A DNA stretch of 64,000 bases from Flavobacterium circumlabens (GTDB taxonomy: Bacteria > Bacteroidota > Bacteroidia > Flavobacteriales > Flavobacteriaceae), in assembly GCF_004345565.1 (NCBI RefSeq), contig NZ_SLWA01000005.1, positions 124,001 to 188,000 on the forward strand. The letters are read 5' to 3'. The notes under the pieces were generated by a model, which worked only from the letters and a program-made list of their open reading frames with translations, was not told the origin of the DNA and did not search any database. Position numbers and translations under genes: made by a program. Numbering within the stretch: the first letter of the stretch is position 1; each line of letters begins with the position of its first letter. Shown here piece after piece: positions 26,015-34,991 of this stretch.

Positions 26015-26862
26015 TGGAAAAAATTTTAGTAACAGGCTCTAATGGCCAATTAGGTTCAGAATTAAGATTATTATCTGGAAATTATCCTCAATTTGAATGG
26101 ATTTTTGCAGACAGAAATCAGATTTCTTTGGATAATTTATCAGTTTTAGAAAAACAGTTAGAACAAATTGATCCCAATATAATTATTAATTGTGGTGCTT
26201 ATACAGCTGTAGATAAAGCTGAATCTGAAGAGGAACTAGCGGATACAATTAACCACTTAGCGGTTGGTATTCTGGCAAACTGGTCTTCAAAAAATAATTC
26301 AAAATTAATACATGTGTCTACTGATTATGTGTTTGATGGGACATCATCTACAGCTTTGACAGAGAATGCACCAACAAATCCCATAAATGTTTACGGAGCA
26401 ACTAAACTGGCAGGGGAACATTTGTGTCTGCAGAAAAATCCGGAAGCAATAATCCTTAGAACATCTTGGGTTTATTCAAGTTTTGGAAATAATTTTGTAA
26501 AGACAATGTCGCGATTAATGATCGAAAGAGATACACTTAGTGTGGTAAATGATCAGATAGGAAGTCCTACTTATGCTGCTGATCTGGCACAAGCTATTAT
26601 AACAATAATTACACATTCGAATTGGACGGGTGGAATTTATAATTTTTCTAATGAAGGCGAAATTAGCTGGTATGAATTTGCATTAGCAATAAAAGAAATT
26701 GGAGGTTATACTTGCGAAGTAAGCGGAATCCCTTCTTCTTCATATCCTACTCCTGCAAAAAGACCGGCGTATTCCTTATTGGATAAATCGAAAATTAAAA
26801 AAGAATTTCAGGTCGCTGTTCCAAATTACAAAGAGAGTTTAAAAGTAATGATGAGTTTATAA
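26014..26862 (+). CDS. rmlD: dTDP-4-dehydrorhamnose reductase
   Basis: Final step of dTDP-L-rhamnose synthesis: NAD(P)H reduction of the 4-keto group. The 282-residue protein has TGSNGQLGSEL at the Rossmann turn, STDYVFDG near residues 105-112 and YGATKLAGE with the catalytic Tyr/Lys. RTSWVYSSFGNNFVKTM and NDQIGSPTYAADLA are further RmlD hallmarks. It compares directly with the RmlD-like protein at 6225, which lacks several of these blocks and so probably has another substrate. Confidence 0.94.
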   Translation: MEKILVTGSNGQLGSELRLLSGNYPQFEWIFADRNQISLDNLSVLEKQLEQIDPNIIINCGAYTAVDKAESEEELADTINHLAVGILANWSSKNNSKLIHVSTDYVFDGTSSTALTENAPTNPINVYGATKLAGEHLCLQKNPEAIILRTSWVYSSFGNNFVKTMSRLMIERDTLSVVNDQIGSPTYAADLAQAIITIITHSNWTGGIYNFSNEGEISWYEFALAIKEIGGYTCEVSGIPSSSYPTPAKRPAYSLLDKSKIKKEFQVAVPNYKESLKVMMSL

Positions 26863-26895
26863 AATTTAAATATCATTTGATTAAATAAAAAAAAT

Positions 26896-27765
26896 ATGAA
26901 AGGAATTATATTAGCAGGAGGTTCAGGAACAAGATTACACCCCTTGACATTAGCTGTAAGTAAACAGCTAATGCCAGTTTATGATAAACCGATGATCTAT
27001 TACCCGCTTTCAACTTTGATGATGGCAGGTATTAATGAAATATTAATTATATCTACACCACATGATTTACCTCATTTTAAGAAACTGTTAGGGGATGGGA
27101 GTGCTATTGGATGTAAATTCAGCTATGCGGAACAACCGAATCCAAATGGATTAGCACAAGCTTTTGTAATTGGTGAAGAATTTATTGGTAATGATAAAGT
27201 CGCATTAGTTTTAGGAGATAATATCTTTTTCGGAACTCATATGCAGCAATTATTGAAAGAAAATGCCAATCCGGAAGGAGGAGTTGTTTTTGCCTACCAT
27301 GTTTCAGATCCTGAACGTTATGGAGTTGTAGAATTTGATGACGATAAAAAAGCTATTTCGATTGAAGAAAAACCATTAGAACCAAAATCAAATTTTGCAG
27401 TACCGGGACTCTATTTTTATGACAACTCTGTTGTTGAAATTGCTAAAAATATCAAGCCAAGTGCCAGAGGTGAATATGAAATTACTGATGTAAATAAAGT
27501 ATATCTGGAACAGGGAAAATTAAAAGTCGGAATTCTGAGCAGAGGAACAGCCTGGCTGGATACAGGAACTTTTAACAGCTTAATGCAGGCTGGGCAATTT
27601 GTTCAGGTTTTAGAAGAACGTCAGGGATTAAAAGTGGGTTGTATCGAAGAAATTGCCTGGAGACAGGGATTTATAACTTCTGAGCAGTTAAGAAGTTTAG
27701 CCGAACCTCTAAAAAAATCAGGTTACGGTGAATACCTTTTGAATATTTTAAAATTTAAAATTTAA
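26896..27765 (+). CDS. rmlA: Glucose-1-phosphate thymidylyltransferase
   Basis: First step of dTDP-L-rhamnose synthesis: glucose-1-phosphate plus dTTP gives dTDP-glucose. The 289-residue protein has the nucleotide loop [11 protein letters not shown] at 8-18, [28 protein letters not shown], and the [10 protein letters not shown] block. Length and motifs are those of canonical short RmlA. Order rmlC-rmlD-rmlA, with rmlB 24 kb upstream. Confidence 0.96.
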   Translation: MKGIILAGGSGTRLHPLTLAVSKQLMPVYDKPMIYYPLSTLMMAGINEILIISTPHDLPHFKKLLGDGSAIGCKFSYAEQPNPNGLAQAFVIGEEFIGNDKVALVLGDNIFFGTHMQQLLKENANPEGGVVFAYHVSDPERYGVVEFDDDKKAISIEEKPLEPKSNFAVPGLYFYDNSVVEIAKNIKPSARGEYEITDVNKVYLEQGKLKVGILSRGTAWLDTGTFNSLMQAGQFVQVLEERQGLKVGCIEEIAWRQGFITSEQLRSLAEPLKKSGYGEYLLNILKFKI

Positions 27766-27804
27766 CCCGCGAAATTCATTGTTTTTGAAGTTCTTATTTA
27801 GCTT

Positions 27805-28767
27805 ATGATTTACACCATAATATTTCTTATTTTATTTATAATCGAGTTGTTATATTTTAAAGTGGCAGATCGCTTTAATATTATTGATAAACCAAACTTA
27901 AGAAGTTCTCATACCGAAATTACATTAAGAGGCGGCGGTATCATTTTTTGGTTTGCGGCTTTGCTTTACTTTGCTCAAAATATACCCTACAATTATTTTT
28001 TCTTTACTGGAATTACCCTGGTCACTTTGGTAAGCTTTTGGGATGATATTCAGAGTTTGTCCAATAAAATTAGAATATCGGTTCAATTTCTGGCTATTAG
28101 CCTGATTTTTTATGATTTAGGGGTTTTTATCAATGTGCCTTTAATCGGAATCGTTTTTGCCTATATTTTTGCTATCGGGATTATAAATGCTTACAATTTC
28201 ATGGATGGTATCAATGGTATAACAGGATTGTATACCTTAGTTGTCATGGGATCTTTATGGTATGTGAACAAAAATCTGCAGCTTTTTACAGATGCAAGTT
28301 TTATAATCTATGCCATGTTGGCTAGTCTGGTTTTCTTGTTTTTTAATTACAGAAAAAGAGCCAAATGTTTTGCGGGTGATGTAGGTAGTATTGCAATAGC
28401 TTTTTGGGTTATTTTTCTAATTTTGAAATTGATTTTAATCACTAATTCGATTATCTGGCTTTTGTTTTTAGCAGTCTATGGAGTTGATGCAATTTGCACA
28501 ATTTTGCACAGATTATATCTGAAACAAAATATTTTTGAAGCACACAGGTTGCATTTTTACCAGATATTAAGCAATGAATATAAAATTCAGCATCGTATTG
28601 TATCTGTAATTTATGCAGTAATACAAATTATTATTTCAGCCATCGTTATCTTTTTATATGACAAGCTGGAAGCAATTACACTTTTTGTTGTAATTATTGT
28701 ACCATTGGTTTTGATTTATTCTTTGAAGTTTTACATGATTCGAAAAGCAAGTTTAAAAATAATTTAA
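27805..28767 (+). CDS. Polytopic polyprenyl-phosphate HexNAc-1-phosphate transferase (WecA/WbpL-like)
   Basis: Probable initiating enzyme that links a HexNAc-1-phosphate to undecaprenyl phosphate at the inner membrane. The 320-residue protein has about 10 membrane helices. Conserved loops are HTEITLRGGGIIFW, SFWDDIQSLS with the catalytic aspartates, NAYNFMDGINGITG, KCFAGDVGSI, and the HRLHFYQIL-type basic loop. The probable donor is UDP-QuiNAc, UDP-FucNAc or UDP-QuiNAc4N from the neighbouring SDR and aminotransferase genes. It overlaps the next gene by 1 base. Confidence 0.86.
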   Translation: MIYTIIFLILFIIELLYFKVADRFNIIDKPNLRSSHTEITLRGGGIIFWFAALLYFAQNIPYNYFFFTGITLVTLVSFWDDIQSLSNKIRISVQFLAISLIFYDLGVFINVPLIGIVFAYIFAIGIINAYNFMDGINGITGLYTLVVMGSLWYVNKNLQLFTDASFIIYAMLASLVFLFFNYRKRAKCFAGDVGSIAIAFWVIFLILKLILITNSIIWLLFLAVYGVDAICTILHRLYLKQNIFEAHRLHFYQILSNEYKIQHRIVSVIYAVIQIIISAIVIFLYDKLEAITLFVVIIVPLVLIYSLKFYMIRKASLKII

Positions 28768-29192
28768 TGGAACCTAAGGTAATTCAGGGAGGAAACTTTT
28801 CAGACCATAGAGGAACTATCTCCTATGTAAATGATTTTAGTTTTAAAGACATTGAAAGATTTTATATTATAAGTAATTCTGACGCTAACCCAATCAGGGC
28901 ATGGCAAGGACATAAACTTGATGCTAAAAATTTCTATTGTCTAAGCGGATCTTTTAAAATTCATTTTGTGAAAATTGATAATTGGGAGAAACCATCAAAG
29001 GACTTGGTTATTGAAACTATATTTACAAGTGCTTCAGATAGTAAAATTATTCATATTCCTGCAGGATATGCTAATGCTATAGAGTCTTTGGAAAGTAACT
29101 CGAAATTAATTTCATTTTCAACTTTACCTTTATCCAAAGTAAGTGAAGATGACGTTAGATATGATTCAAATTATTGGAAAATTAATGACTGA
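28767..29192 (+). CDS. Cupin-type sugar isomerase/epimerase-like protein (RmlC/WxcM-like)
   Basis: A 141-residue single-domain cupin. Features are GGNFSDHRGTISYVNDF at the start, RAWQGHK with the first metal/substrate histidine, a FYCLSGSFKIHFVKID strand pair, and HIPAGYANAIESL. It resembles WxcM/FdtA-like 'sugar epimerase' cupins that are often annotated only generally. It is coupled to the preceding transferase (1-base overlap) and overlaps the following aminotransferase by 8 bases, which suggests a shared substrate. The reaction is unknown. Confidence 0.7.
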   Translation: MEPKVIQGGNFSDHRGTISYVNDFSFKDIERFYIISNSDANPIRAWQGHKLDAKNFYCLSGSFKIHFVKIDNWEKPSKDLVIETIFTSASDSKIIHIPAGYANAIESLESNSKLISFSTLPLSKVSEDDVRYDSNYWKIND

Positions 29193-30327
29193 TAAAAGGA
29201 TTTTTTTATCATTGCCGCAATTAAGCGGCGAAGAGCAAAAGTATATTCAAAAAGCTTTAGATGATAATTGGATTACCTCGGGTGGTCCAAATGTGAATGA
29301 TTTTGAAAATGATTTGCAGGAATTTCTACAGGATGATGTTTCCGTCGCGGCGTTAAATTCGGGGACCTCTGCGATTCATTTGGCACTAATTTTACTCGGT
29401 ATTAAAGCCGAAGATGAAGTCATCTGTCAAAGTATGACATTTTCCGCATCTGCGAATCCTATTTTATATCAGAAGGCGACCCCCGTTTTTATAGACAGTG
29501 AAGCTGAAACCTGGAACATTTGTCCGGAAACCCTCGAAATTGCAATTAAAGACAGAATAGCTAAGGGCAAAAAACCAAAAGCAATTATAGCAGTTCATTT
29601 ATACGGAATGCCTTACAAGGTTGATGACGTTCATGCTATTGCTGATAAATATGGAATTCCTGTTATTGAGGACAGCGCCGAGGCTCTGGGAAGTCATTAC
29701 AAAGGTAAAAAATGCGGTACTTTTGGCGCCTTTGGAATTTTCTCCTTTAATGGAAATAAAATCATTACAACCTCCAGCGGGGGAGCCCTTATTACTCACT
29801 CTAAAGATTCCAAAGAAAAAGCGATCTTTTACGCCACCCAATCTAGAGATGAGGCCATTCATTACCAACACAGTGAAATAGGATATAACTATAGAATGAG
29901 TAATGTTTGTGCCGGAATTGGAAGAGGACAAATGAAGATTTTGAATTCTAATTTAAAAGTTAAAAAACAAATTCACGATTTTTACGTTAGCATTTTTAAA
30001 GATGTAAAGGAAATAACTGTTTTTGAAAATATAAATCAGGATTATGATTCAAACTACTGGTTGACGACTATTTTAATAGAGCCTGGTTTGAATATAAACA
30101 GAGCTGTTTTATTACAGGCTTTTGAAGAAAAGAATATAGAATCCAGACCTTTGTGGAAACCGATGCACTTACAGCCCCTGTTTTCTCAATATCCTTACTA
30201 CGGCAGTACGGTTTCTGAAGATTTATTTGAAAAAGGTTTGTGCCTGCCATCAGGGACCAGTTTAAATAGTGCGGAAAAAGAAAGAATTAGAGAGGTCGTA
30301 AATAAATTATTTCAGGTCCAAGAATAG
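29185..30327 (+). CDS. DegT/DnrJ/EryC1 aminotransferase, PglE-like
   Basis: PLP-dependent transaminase for a UDP-4-keto-6-deoxy-HexNAc. The start at 29185 (MTDKRIFLSLP) is chosen over 29143 because it gives the standard family N-terminus and a short overlap. The 380-residue protein has NSGTSAIHLAL, IEDSAEALGS and the Schiff-base lysine K192 in FSFNGNKIITTSSGG. The C-terminal SRPLWKPMHLQPLF and GLCLPSGTSLN strongly resemble Campylobacter PglE, which makes UDP-2-acetamido-4-amino-2,4,6-trideoxyglucose. The PglF/WbpM-like dehydratase at 30512 would supply its substrate. Confidence 0.87.
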   Translation: MTDKRIFLSLPQLSGEEQKYIQKALDDNWITSGGPNVNDFENDLQEFLQDDVSVAALNSGTSAIHLALILLGIKAEDEVICQSMTFSASANPILYQKATPVFIDSEAETWNICPETLEIAIKDRIAKGKKPKAIIAVHLYGMPYKVDDVHAIADKYGIPVIEDSAEALGSHYKGKKCGTFGAFGIFSFNGNKIITTSSGGALITHSKDSKEKAIFYATQSRDEAIHYQHSEIGYNYRMSNVCAGIGRGQMKILNSNLKVKKQIHDFYVSIFKDVKEITVFENINQDYDSNYWLTTILIEPGLNINRAVLLQAFEEKNIESRPLWKPMHLQPLFSQYPYYGSTVSEDLFEKGLCLPSGTSLNSAEKERIREVVNKLFQVQE

Positions 30328-30400
30328 AATCGATTGGGTTTCTATGAGACATCAATATTATTTACTTTTAAATATAAAAATACAGTTTAATTCAAATTTT

Positions 30401-30430
30401 ATAACATATGAGTAGGACTAGACATGTTAT
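30401..30430. repeat. Inverted repeat with 7-base arms upstream of the dehydratase gene
   Basis: Arms ATAACAT (30401-30407) and ATGTTAT (30424-30430) are perfect inverted repeats separated by 16 bases. The site lies between the aminotransferase stop and the candidate promoter element at 30468. It could be an operator or chance in AT-rich DNA. Confidence 0.25.
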
Positions 30431-30467
30431 TTTTAAATGAAAAGAAATTTTTAATATCTTTAATTTG

Positions 30468-30475
30468 TATTTTTG
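30468..30475 (+). promoter_or_regulatory. Possible Bacteroidota -7 promoter element (TATTTTTG)
   Basis: The octamer fits TAnnTTTG, the -7 consensus of Bacteroidota housekeeping promoters, and lies 37 bases before the TTG start at 30512. No good TTTG -33 element is seen 19-21 bases upstream, so support is partial. Confidence 0.3.
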
Positions 30476-30511
30476 TAATAATTACAATTAAGATTATCAA
30501 AGAAAACCAAA

Positions 30512-32479
30512 TTGAATACAGATAAACAAACCAAAGTCACGGATTTCCTGCATACTTTTTTTTCGCCAAGAAATTTAAGAGCCAATATTAATAACCTTAG
30601 TTATTTGCCAAGGTGGATTATCGTTGGAATAGATGTAATGGTCCTGATTTTTTCTTTTACGTTTACCTACATGTTATTTGAAGGAACAGCATTAGGATAT
30701 ATTATAACTTCACATCATTTTTATTTCGTAGGCAGTCTTATTTTTGTAAATGTATTTTTCTTTTGGTTGTTCAGGACCTATTCAGGTATTATAAGGCATT
30801 CTTCTTATATTGATGCGATCAAACTGCTGTTTTCACAGATGTCGGTTTTAGTATTTTTCTTATTTTTAAATTTAGTATTTGAATTATATTTTGGTCACAA
30901 AGCTTTTTTAAATACGGCCCTTTTTATCAATTTGGTGCTGTCATTTTGCGGATTATTTTTATATCGCGTAATTGTAAAACAAACTTTCGAATTATATTTC
31001 TCAGAGAAAACGAATTCTAAACTAATCAGAACAGTTATTTACGGAACTGATGCCAATGCTATTTCAGTAGCGAATGCTTTAAAATTTGAAACTCCGTCAA
31101 GATTTAAAATTGTTGGTTTTGTCGATAAAAATAATCAGAATGCCTCTAAGCGAATGCTGGATCTTCCTATTTTGATTTTAAGAAAAAAATTACCTGCTTT
31201 AATGCGATCTGTAGCTGCAGAGGGTGTAATTATAGCCGATAAAAGTTTATCTAAAGAGGAACAATTAATTATTGTAGACCAATGTTTGGAGTTTAACTAC
31301 AGGGTTTACACCGTGCCACTTATCTCCGATTGGGAAAATCAAAAAGAGATTTCCCAAAAAGTAAAAAATATACAAATTGAAGATTTATTGGAAAGAAAAC
31401 CAATAGTACTGGATAGTAAATCGATTTCGAAACAATTAAAAGATAAAACGGTATTAATTACAGGCGCAGCAGGGTCAATAGGAAGTGAAATAGTAAGGCA
31501 GGTATTAGGATTTAATCCTAAAAGAATTATTATTCTGGATCATGCCGAAACACCACTCCATAATTTATGCTTAGAGATTTTGAGTGTCGATTCTGAAACT
31601 AAAATCGTAGCTGTAATTGCCGATGTGAGAAGTAAAAAAGCATTAGAAAAGGTTTTCAAAAACTACAGTCCTCACGTTGTTTATCATGCAGCTGCCTATA
31701 AACACGTTCCTTTAATGGAAGAAAACCCGGCACAAGCCATATTGACAAACATTAAAGGTACCCGCAACTTAGCCGATTTATCCTGTAAATACAATGTTCG
31801 TAAATTTGTGATGGTATCTACTGACAAAGCAGTTAATCCCAGCAATGTGATGGGAGCCAGTAAAAGAATTGCAGAGAAATATGTTCAGTCTTTATTTTTA
31901 AAAAATCAACAAGAGAATTTTGAGGTAGTAACGAAGTTCATTACTACCCGTTTTGGTAATGTCTTAGGCTCAAACGGATCAGTAGTCCCATTATTTACCA
32001 AACAAATTGCTGCCGGAGGACCGGTTACCATAACACACCAGGATATTATTCGTTATTTTATGACTATTCCTGAAGCATGCCAGTTGGTATTAGAAGCAGG
32101 AGCAATGGGTAACGGAGGAGAGATTTACATTTTCGATATGGGAAAACCGGTAAAGATTATTGACTTAGCAAAAAAGATGATCAAACTTGCAGGTTTTATT
32201 CCTGATAAAGAGATAAAAATAAAAATCGTTGGCTTAAGACCGGGAGAGAAGCTCTATGAAGAATTATTAAATGATACTTCTAAAACATTGCCAACCTATC
32301 ATAATAAAATCATGATAGCTCAGGAGATACAAGATGAGTATGAAAACTTGCACATTGAGATTGATGAACTTATCGGAATTGCAGATTTCTATGACAACGA
32401 CGATATTGTTGCTAAGATGAAGAAAATCGTTCCGGAATTCAAAAGTATGAATTCGACTTTTGAAGTTTTGGATAATTAA
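30512..32479 (+). CDS. Membrane-bound UDP-GlcNAc 4,6-dehydratase (PglF/WbpM-like)
   Basis: Converts UDP-GlcNAc to UDP-4-keto-6-deoxy-GlcNAc with retention at C5. The 655-residue protein has about four N-terminal membrane helices (residues 35-155), a first Rossmann-like domain, then the catalytic SDR domain with GAAGSIG at 318-324, STDKA at 436-440, M447 in place of the usual Tyr, and K451. The Met substitution is typical of this large-form family (PglF, WbpM). The best start is TTG at 30512, after a gap of 184 bases that has a candidate promoter. It should feed the aminotransferase at 29185 and the reductase at 24552. Confidence 0.92.
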   Translation: MNTDKQTKVTDFLHTFFSPRNLRANINNLSYLPRWIIVGIDVMVLIFSFTFTYMLFEGTALGYIITSHHFYFVGSLIFVNVFFFWLFRTYSGIIRHSSYIDAIKLLFSQMSVLVFFLFLNLVFELYFGHKAFLNTALFINLVLSFCGLFLYRVIVKQTFELYFSEKTNSKLIRTVIYGTDANAISVANALKFETPSRFKIVGFVDKNNQNASKRMLDLPILILRKKLPALMRSVAAEGVIIADKSLSKEEQLIIVDQCLEFNYRVYTVPLISDWENQKEISQKVKNIQIEDLLERKPIVLDSKSISKQLKDKTVLITGAAGSIGSEIVRQVLGFNPKRIIILDHAETPLHNLCLEILSVDSETKIVAVIADVRSKKALEKVFKNYSPHVVYHAAAYKHVPLMEENPAQAILTNIKGTRNLADLSCKYNVRKFVMVSTDKAVNPSNVMGASKRIAEKYVQSLFLKNQQENFEVVTKFITTRFGNVLGSNGSVVPLFTKQIAAGGPVTITHQDIIRYFMTIPEACQLVLEAGAMGNGGEIYIFDMGKPVKIIDLAKKMIKLAGFIPDKEIKIKIVGLRPGEKLYEELLNDTSKTLPTYHNKIMIAQEIQDEYENLHIEIDELIGIADFYDNDDIVAKMKKIVPEFKSMNSTFEVLDN

Positions 32480-32513
32480 TTTTGAATATTAATTATGGAT
32501 TGAAATAAGATAT

Positions 32514-32542
32514 AAAAAGGTGTTTTTTTAAAACGCCTTTTT
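32514..32542. terminator. Rho-independent terminator hairpin
   Basis: A 13-base-pair stem with one G-T wobble pairs 32514-32526 with 32530-32542 around a TTT loop; the stem core is GGTG/CGCC flanked by A and T runs, so it can work in both directions. It separates the Wzx/Wzy-type operon from the ABC-transporter operon. Confidence 0.82.
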
Positions 32543-32657
32543 GCTTTTTGAATATTTTTTAAAAGACTAAAAATCTTGTTAATTGCGTATGATAGTAAGG
32601 AAGCCCCCTGTCTATTTTAAATAATATTATTGCAATTTAATTGTAATACAACTGAAA

Positions 32658-33524
32658 ATGAACAATACAAATACTACTAATGACTGGCTGTTTGAAATAA
32701 CACCAAAGAATAACTTCTTCACCCTAAATCTTAAAGAAGTCTGGCAATATCGGGATTTACTATTTTTGTTTGTAAAACGAGATGTTATTACAGTTTATAA
32801 ACAAACGGTATTAGGACCATTATGGTATCTTATTCAGCCTTTGTTTACATCAGTAACCTTTACCATAATATTTAATAATGTTGCCGGAATCAATACCGGT
32901 AATGTACCTCCGTTTCTGTTCAATCTGGCAGGCATAACGGTTTGGAATTATTTTACAGCTTGCCTAAACGGTACTTCTGATACGTTTAAAGCGAATGCAG
33001 GAATATTTGGAAAAGTCTATTTCCCCAGAATTATAACGCCTATCTCAGTCGTAATTTCTAATTTGATTAAATTCGGGATACAATTTTTTATTTTCATTGC
33101 TTTTTATTGTTACTACTACATTCAGGGGAGGGACCTGAGCCTGAACGGTATGGTGTTGTTTTTCCCTTTACTTATTGTTGTTATGGGTATTTTAGGATTA
33201 GGATTAGGAATGTTGATTTCCTCTATGGTAACAAAATACCGTGACTTTAGCTATTTAATTACTTTTGGAATACAATTACTAATGTATCTGTCAGCAGTAA
33301 TGTATCCGATGGAGTTAATTAAACAAAAACTGCCTGCTTATGGCTGGATTGTGCAATACAACCCATTAGCTTATATTATTGAGACCTCCCGTTATATGCT
33401 TTTAAATGTTGGAGAGATTTCCCTTTCAGGATTACTATATACTTTTGTGGTTACAATTGCAGTATTCGTTATTGGTATTTTAGTTTTTAATAAAACGGAA
33501 AAGAGTTTTATAGACACTGTTTAA
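32658..33524 (+). CDS. wzm: ABC polysaccharide exporter permease (Wzm-like)
   Basis: Membrane subunit of an ABC-2 type exporter for complete lipid-linked polysaccharide. The 288-residue protein has about six membrane helices. The amphipathic N-terminal stretch DLLFLFVKRDVITVYKQTVLGPLWYLIQPL (residues 30-59) and the later MYLSAVMYPMELI and QYNPLAYIIETSRYML blocks are typical of the Wzm/TagG family. It is followed after 66 bases by the ATPase. The 178-base gap before it contains the terminator at 32514 and no clear promoter. Confidence 0.93.
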   Translation: MNNTNTTNDWLFEITPKNNFFTLNLKEVWQYRDLLFLFVKRDVITVYKQTVLGPLWYLIQPLFTSVTFTIIFNNVAGINTGNVPPFLFNLAGITVWNYFTACLNGTSDTFKANAGIFGKVYFPRIITPISVVISNLIKFGIQFFIFIAFYCYYYIQGRDLSLNGMVLFFPLLIVVMGILGLGLGMLISSMVTKYRDFSYLITFGIQLLMYLSAVMYPMELIKQKLPAYGWIVQYNPLAYIIETSRYMLLNVGEISLSGLLYTFVVTIAVFVIGILVFNKTEKSFIDTV

Positions 33525-33590
33525 TTCAGTCAGTTTTAGAATAGCGTAACGTTTTTAGGTAATTCAGGCATCACAATTTACAACTTACAA

Positions 33591-34856
33591 TTGAAAAAAG
33601 ATATCATATTAAAGGCAGAAAATATTTCTAAACAATATCGTTTAGGAGAGGTCGGGACAGGAACGTTGATTCATGACCTGAATCGATGGTGGCATCAAAT
33701 TCGGGGTAAAGAAAATCCGTATTTGCGAATAGGAGATACCAACGATCGTTCTAAAAAAGGAACTTCAGATTATGTCTGGGCTTTGCAGGATATTAATTTT
33801 GAGGTGGAACGCGGACAGGTATTAGGAATAATTGGTAAAAACGGCGCGGGAAAATCAACACTTTTAAAGATATTATCAAAGGTAACAGCTCCAACTACGG
33901 GGAGTATAAAATCGCGCGGCCGTATTGCTTCGCTTCTTGAAGTTGGAACAGGTTTTCATGGAGAAATGACTGGTCGTGAGAATATTTTTCTAAATGGTGC
34001 CATTTTAGGGATGACGAAAAAAGAAATTGCTTCAAAACTAGATGAAATTATAGGATTCTCAGGTTGCGAACGGTATATAGACACTCCCGTAAAAAGATAT
34101 AGTTCCGGAATGACCGTGCGTCTGGCTTTTGCCGTAGCAGCTTTCCTGGAACCTGAAATTTTAGTAATTGATGAGGTTTTAGCCGTAGGAGATGCCGAGT
34201 TTCAAAAGAAGGCAATCGGTAAAATGCAGGATATATCAAAAGGAGAAGGGCGCACTGTTTTATTCGTGAGCCATAATATGGCAGCAGTGAAGAGTTTGTG
34301 TACCAGAGGAATTATTTTAGAACATGGAAAAGTTGTCTTTGAAGGAGAAATAGAAAATGCTGTAAGTTACTATCTTGGCGGTGATGCCGAAGCAATGAAC
34401 TTAAAAACATTTGGAAAAGAATATGATCTTCCGATCTTTAAATTAAATGAAATTTCGTTAAATAATTCCGGACGGACTTCAGATGATGTTTTGCGGGAAA
34501 ATGAACTAATTATTCTTCATACCAAAATAGATATAAAAGTAAAGGACGCACAAAGATATCATATCACCTATCACTTATTTAATGAAATGGGAGAGGTGAT
34601 GTTCTCGTTTTCGAATGCTGGTTCATTTTCTTTAAAAAACGGACTAAATGATATCACATGTGATTTTCCTGAATCCTTTTTTCAATCCGGACAATACTTT
34701 TTGTCGCTCTTTATAGTCGAAGATGCAAAGAAGCCCATTTTTATCGAAAGCGATATCATTTCTTTTACGGTTGTAGATTCCGGAAGGGAATTAGGAACCT
34801 ATATGGGCAGGGAGCCAGGCTACATAAAGCCACAATTTGACTGGAAAATAAAATAA
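33591..34856 (+). CDS. wzt: ABC polysaccharide exporter ATPase with C-terminal carbohydrate-binding domain (Wzt-like)
   Basis: Energises export with the permease at 32658. The start is TTG at 33591. In the 421-residue protein the Walker A loop GKNGAGKS is at 82-89, the ABC signature appears as RYSSGMTVRLAF, and Walker B as LVIDEVLAVGD. From about residue 260 a separate beta-rich domain (LNEISLNNSG, then LFNEMGEVMFSFSNAG) matches the Wzt C-terminal domain. In O9a-type systems that domain recognises the modified non-reducing end of the chain before export, so a terminal modification of this glycan is expected. 135 bases with no visible gene follow. Confidence 0.93.
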   Translation: MKKDIILKAENISKQYRLGEVGTGTLIHDLNRWWHQIRGKENPYLRIGDTNDRSKKGTSDYVWALQDINFEVERGQVLGIIGKNGAGKSTLLKILSKVTAPTTGSIKSRGRIASLLEVGTGFHGEMTGRENIFLNGAILGMTKKEIASKLDEIIGFSGCERYIDTPVKRYSSGMTVRLAFAVAAFLEPEILVIDEVLAVGDAEFQKKAIGKMQDISKGEGRTVLFVSHNMAAVKSLCTRGIILEHGKVVFEGEIENAVSYYLGGDAEAMNLKTFGKEYDLPIFKLNEISLNNSGRTSDDVLRENELIILHTKIDIKVKDAQRYHITYHLFNEMGEVMFSFSNAGSFSLKNGLNDITCDFPESFFQSGQYFLSLFIVEDAKKPIFIESDIISFTVVDSGRELGTYMGREPGYIKPQFDWKIK

Positions 34857-34991
34857 ACCAGCATCCAAACGTATAAATAATTTAGACTTATATTTTTATT
34901 TTAACAGCTTATAAATCCTTTTGAAGTTAGTTGAATTAATAGATTTACTAATTTTCCCAAATAGCATAACCCATAATTTAAATAGTAACCA

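Noticed and set aside
29599..29931. Open frame of 110 codons on the minus strand and an 86-codon + strand frame at 29621
   Set aside because: Both lie wholly inside the well-supported aminotransferase gene and have no recognisable domain, so they are shadow frames.
29185..30327. The aminotransferase as a missing PseC for the module at 5211
   Set aside because: Its C-terminus (SRPLWKPMHLQ, LCLPSGTS) and active-site context match PglE rather than PseC, and it is coupled to other genes 20 kb away. A dual role cannot be fully excluded.
32621..32650. TTGCAAT-TTA-ATTGTAA near-palindrome before the Wzm gene as an operator
   Set aside because: One mismatch in seven and very AT-rich, so it is expected by chance; no adjacent promoter elements support it.
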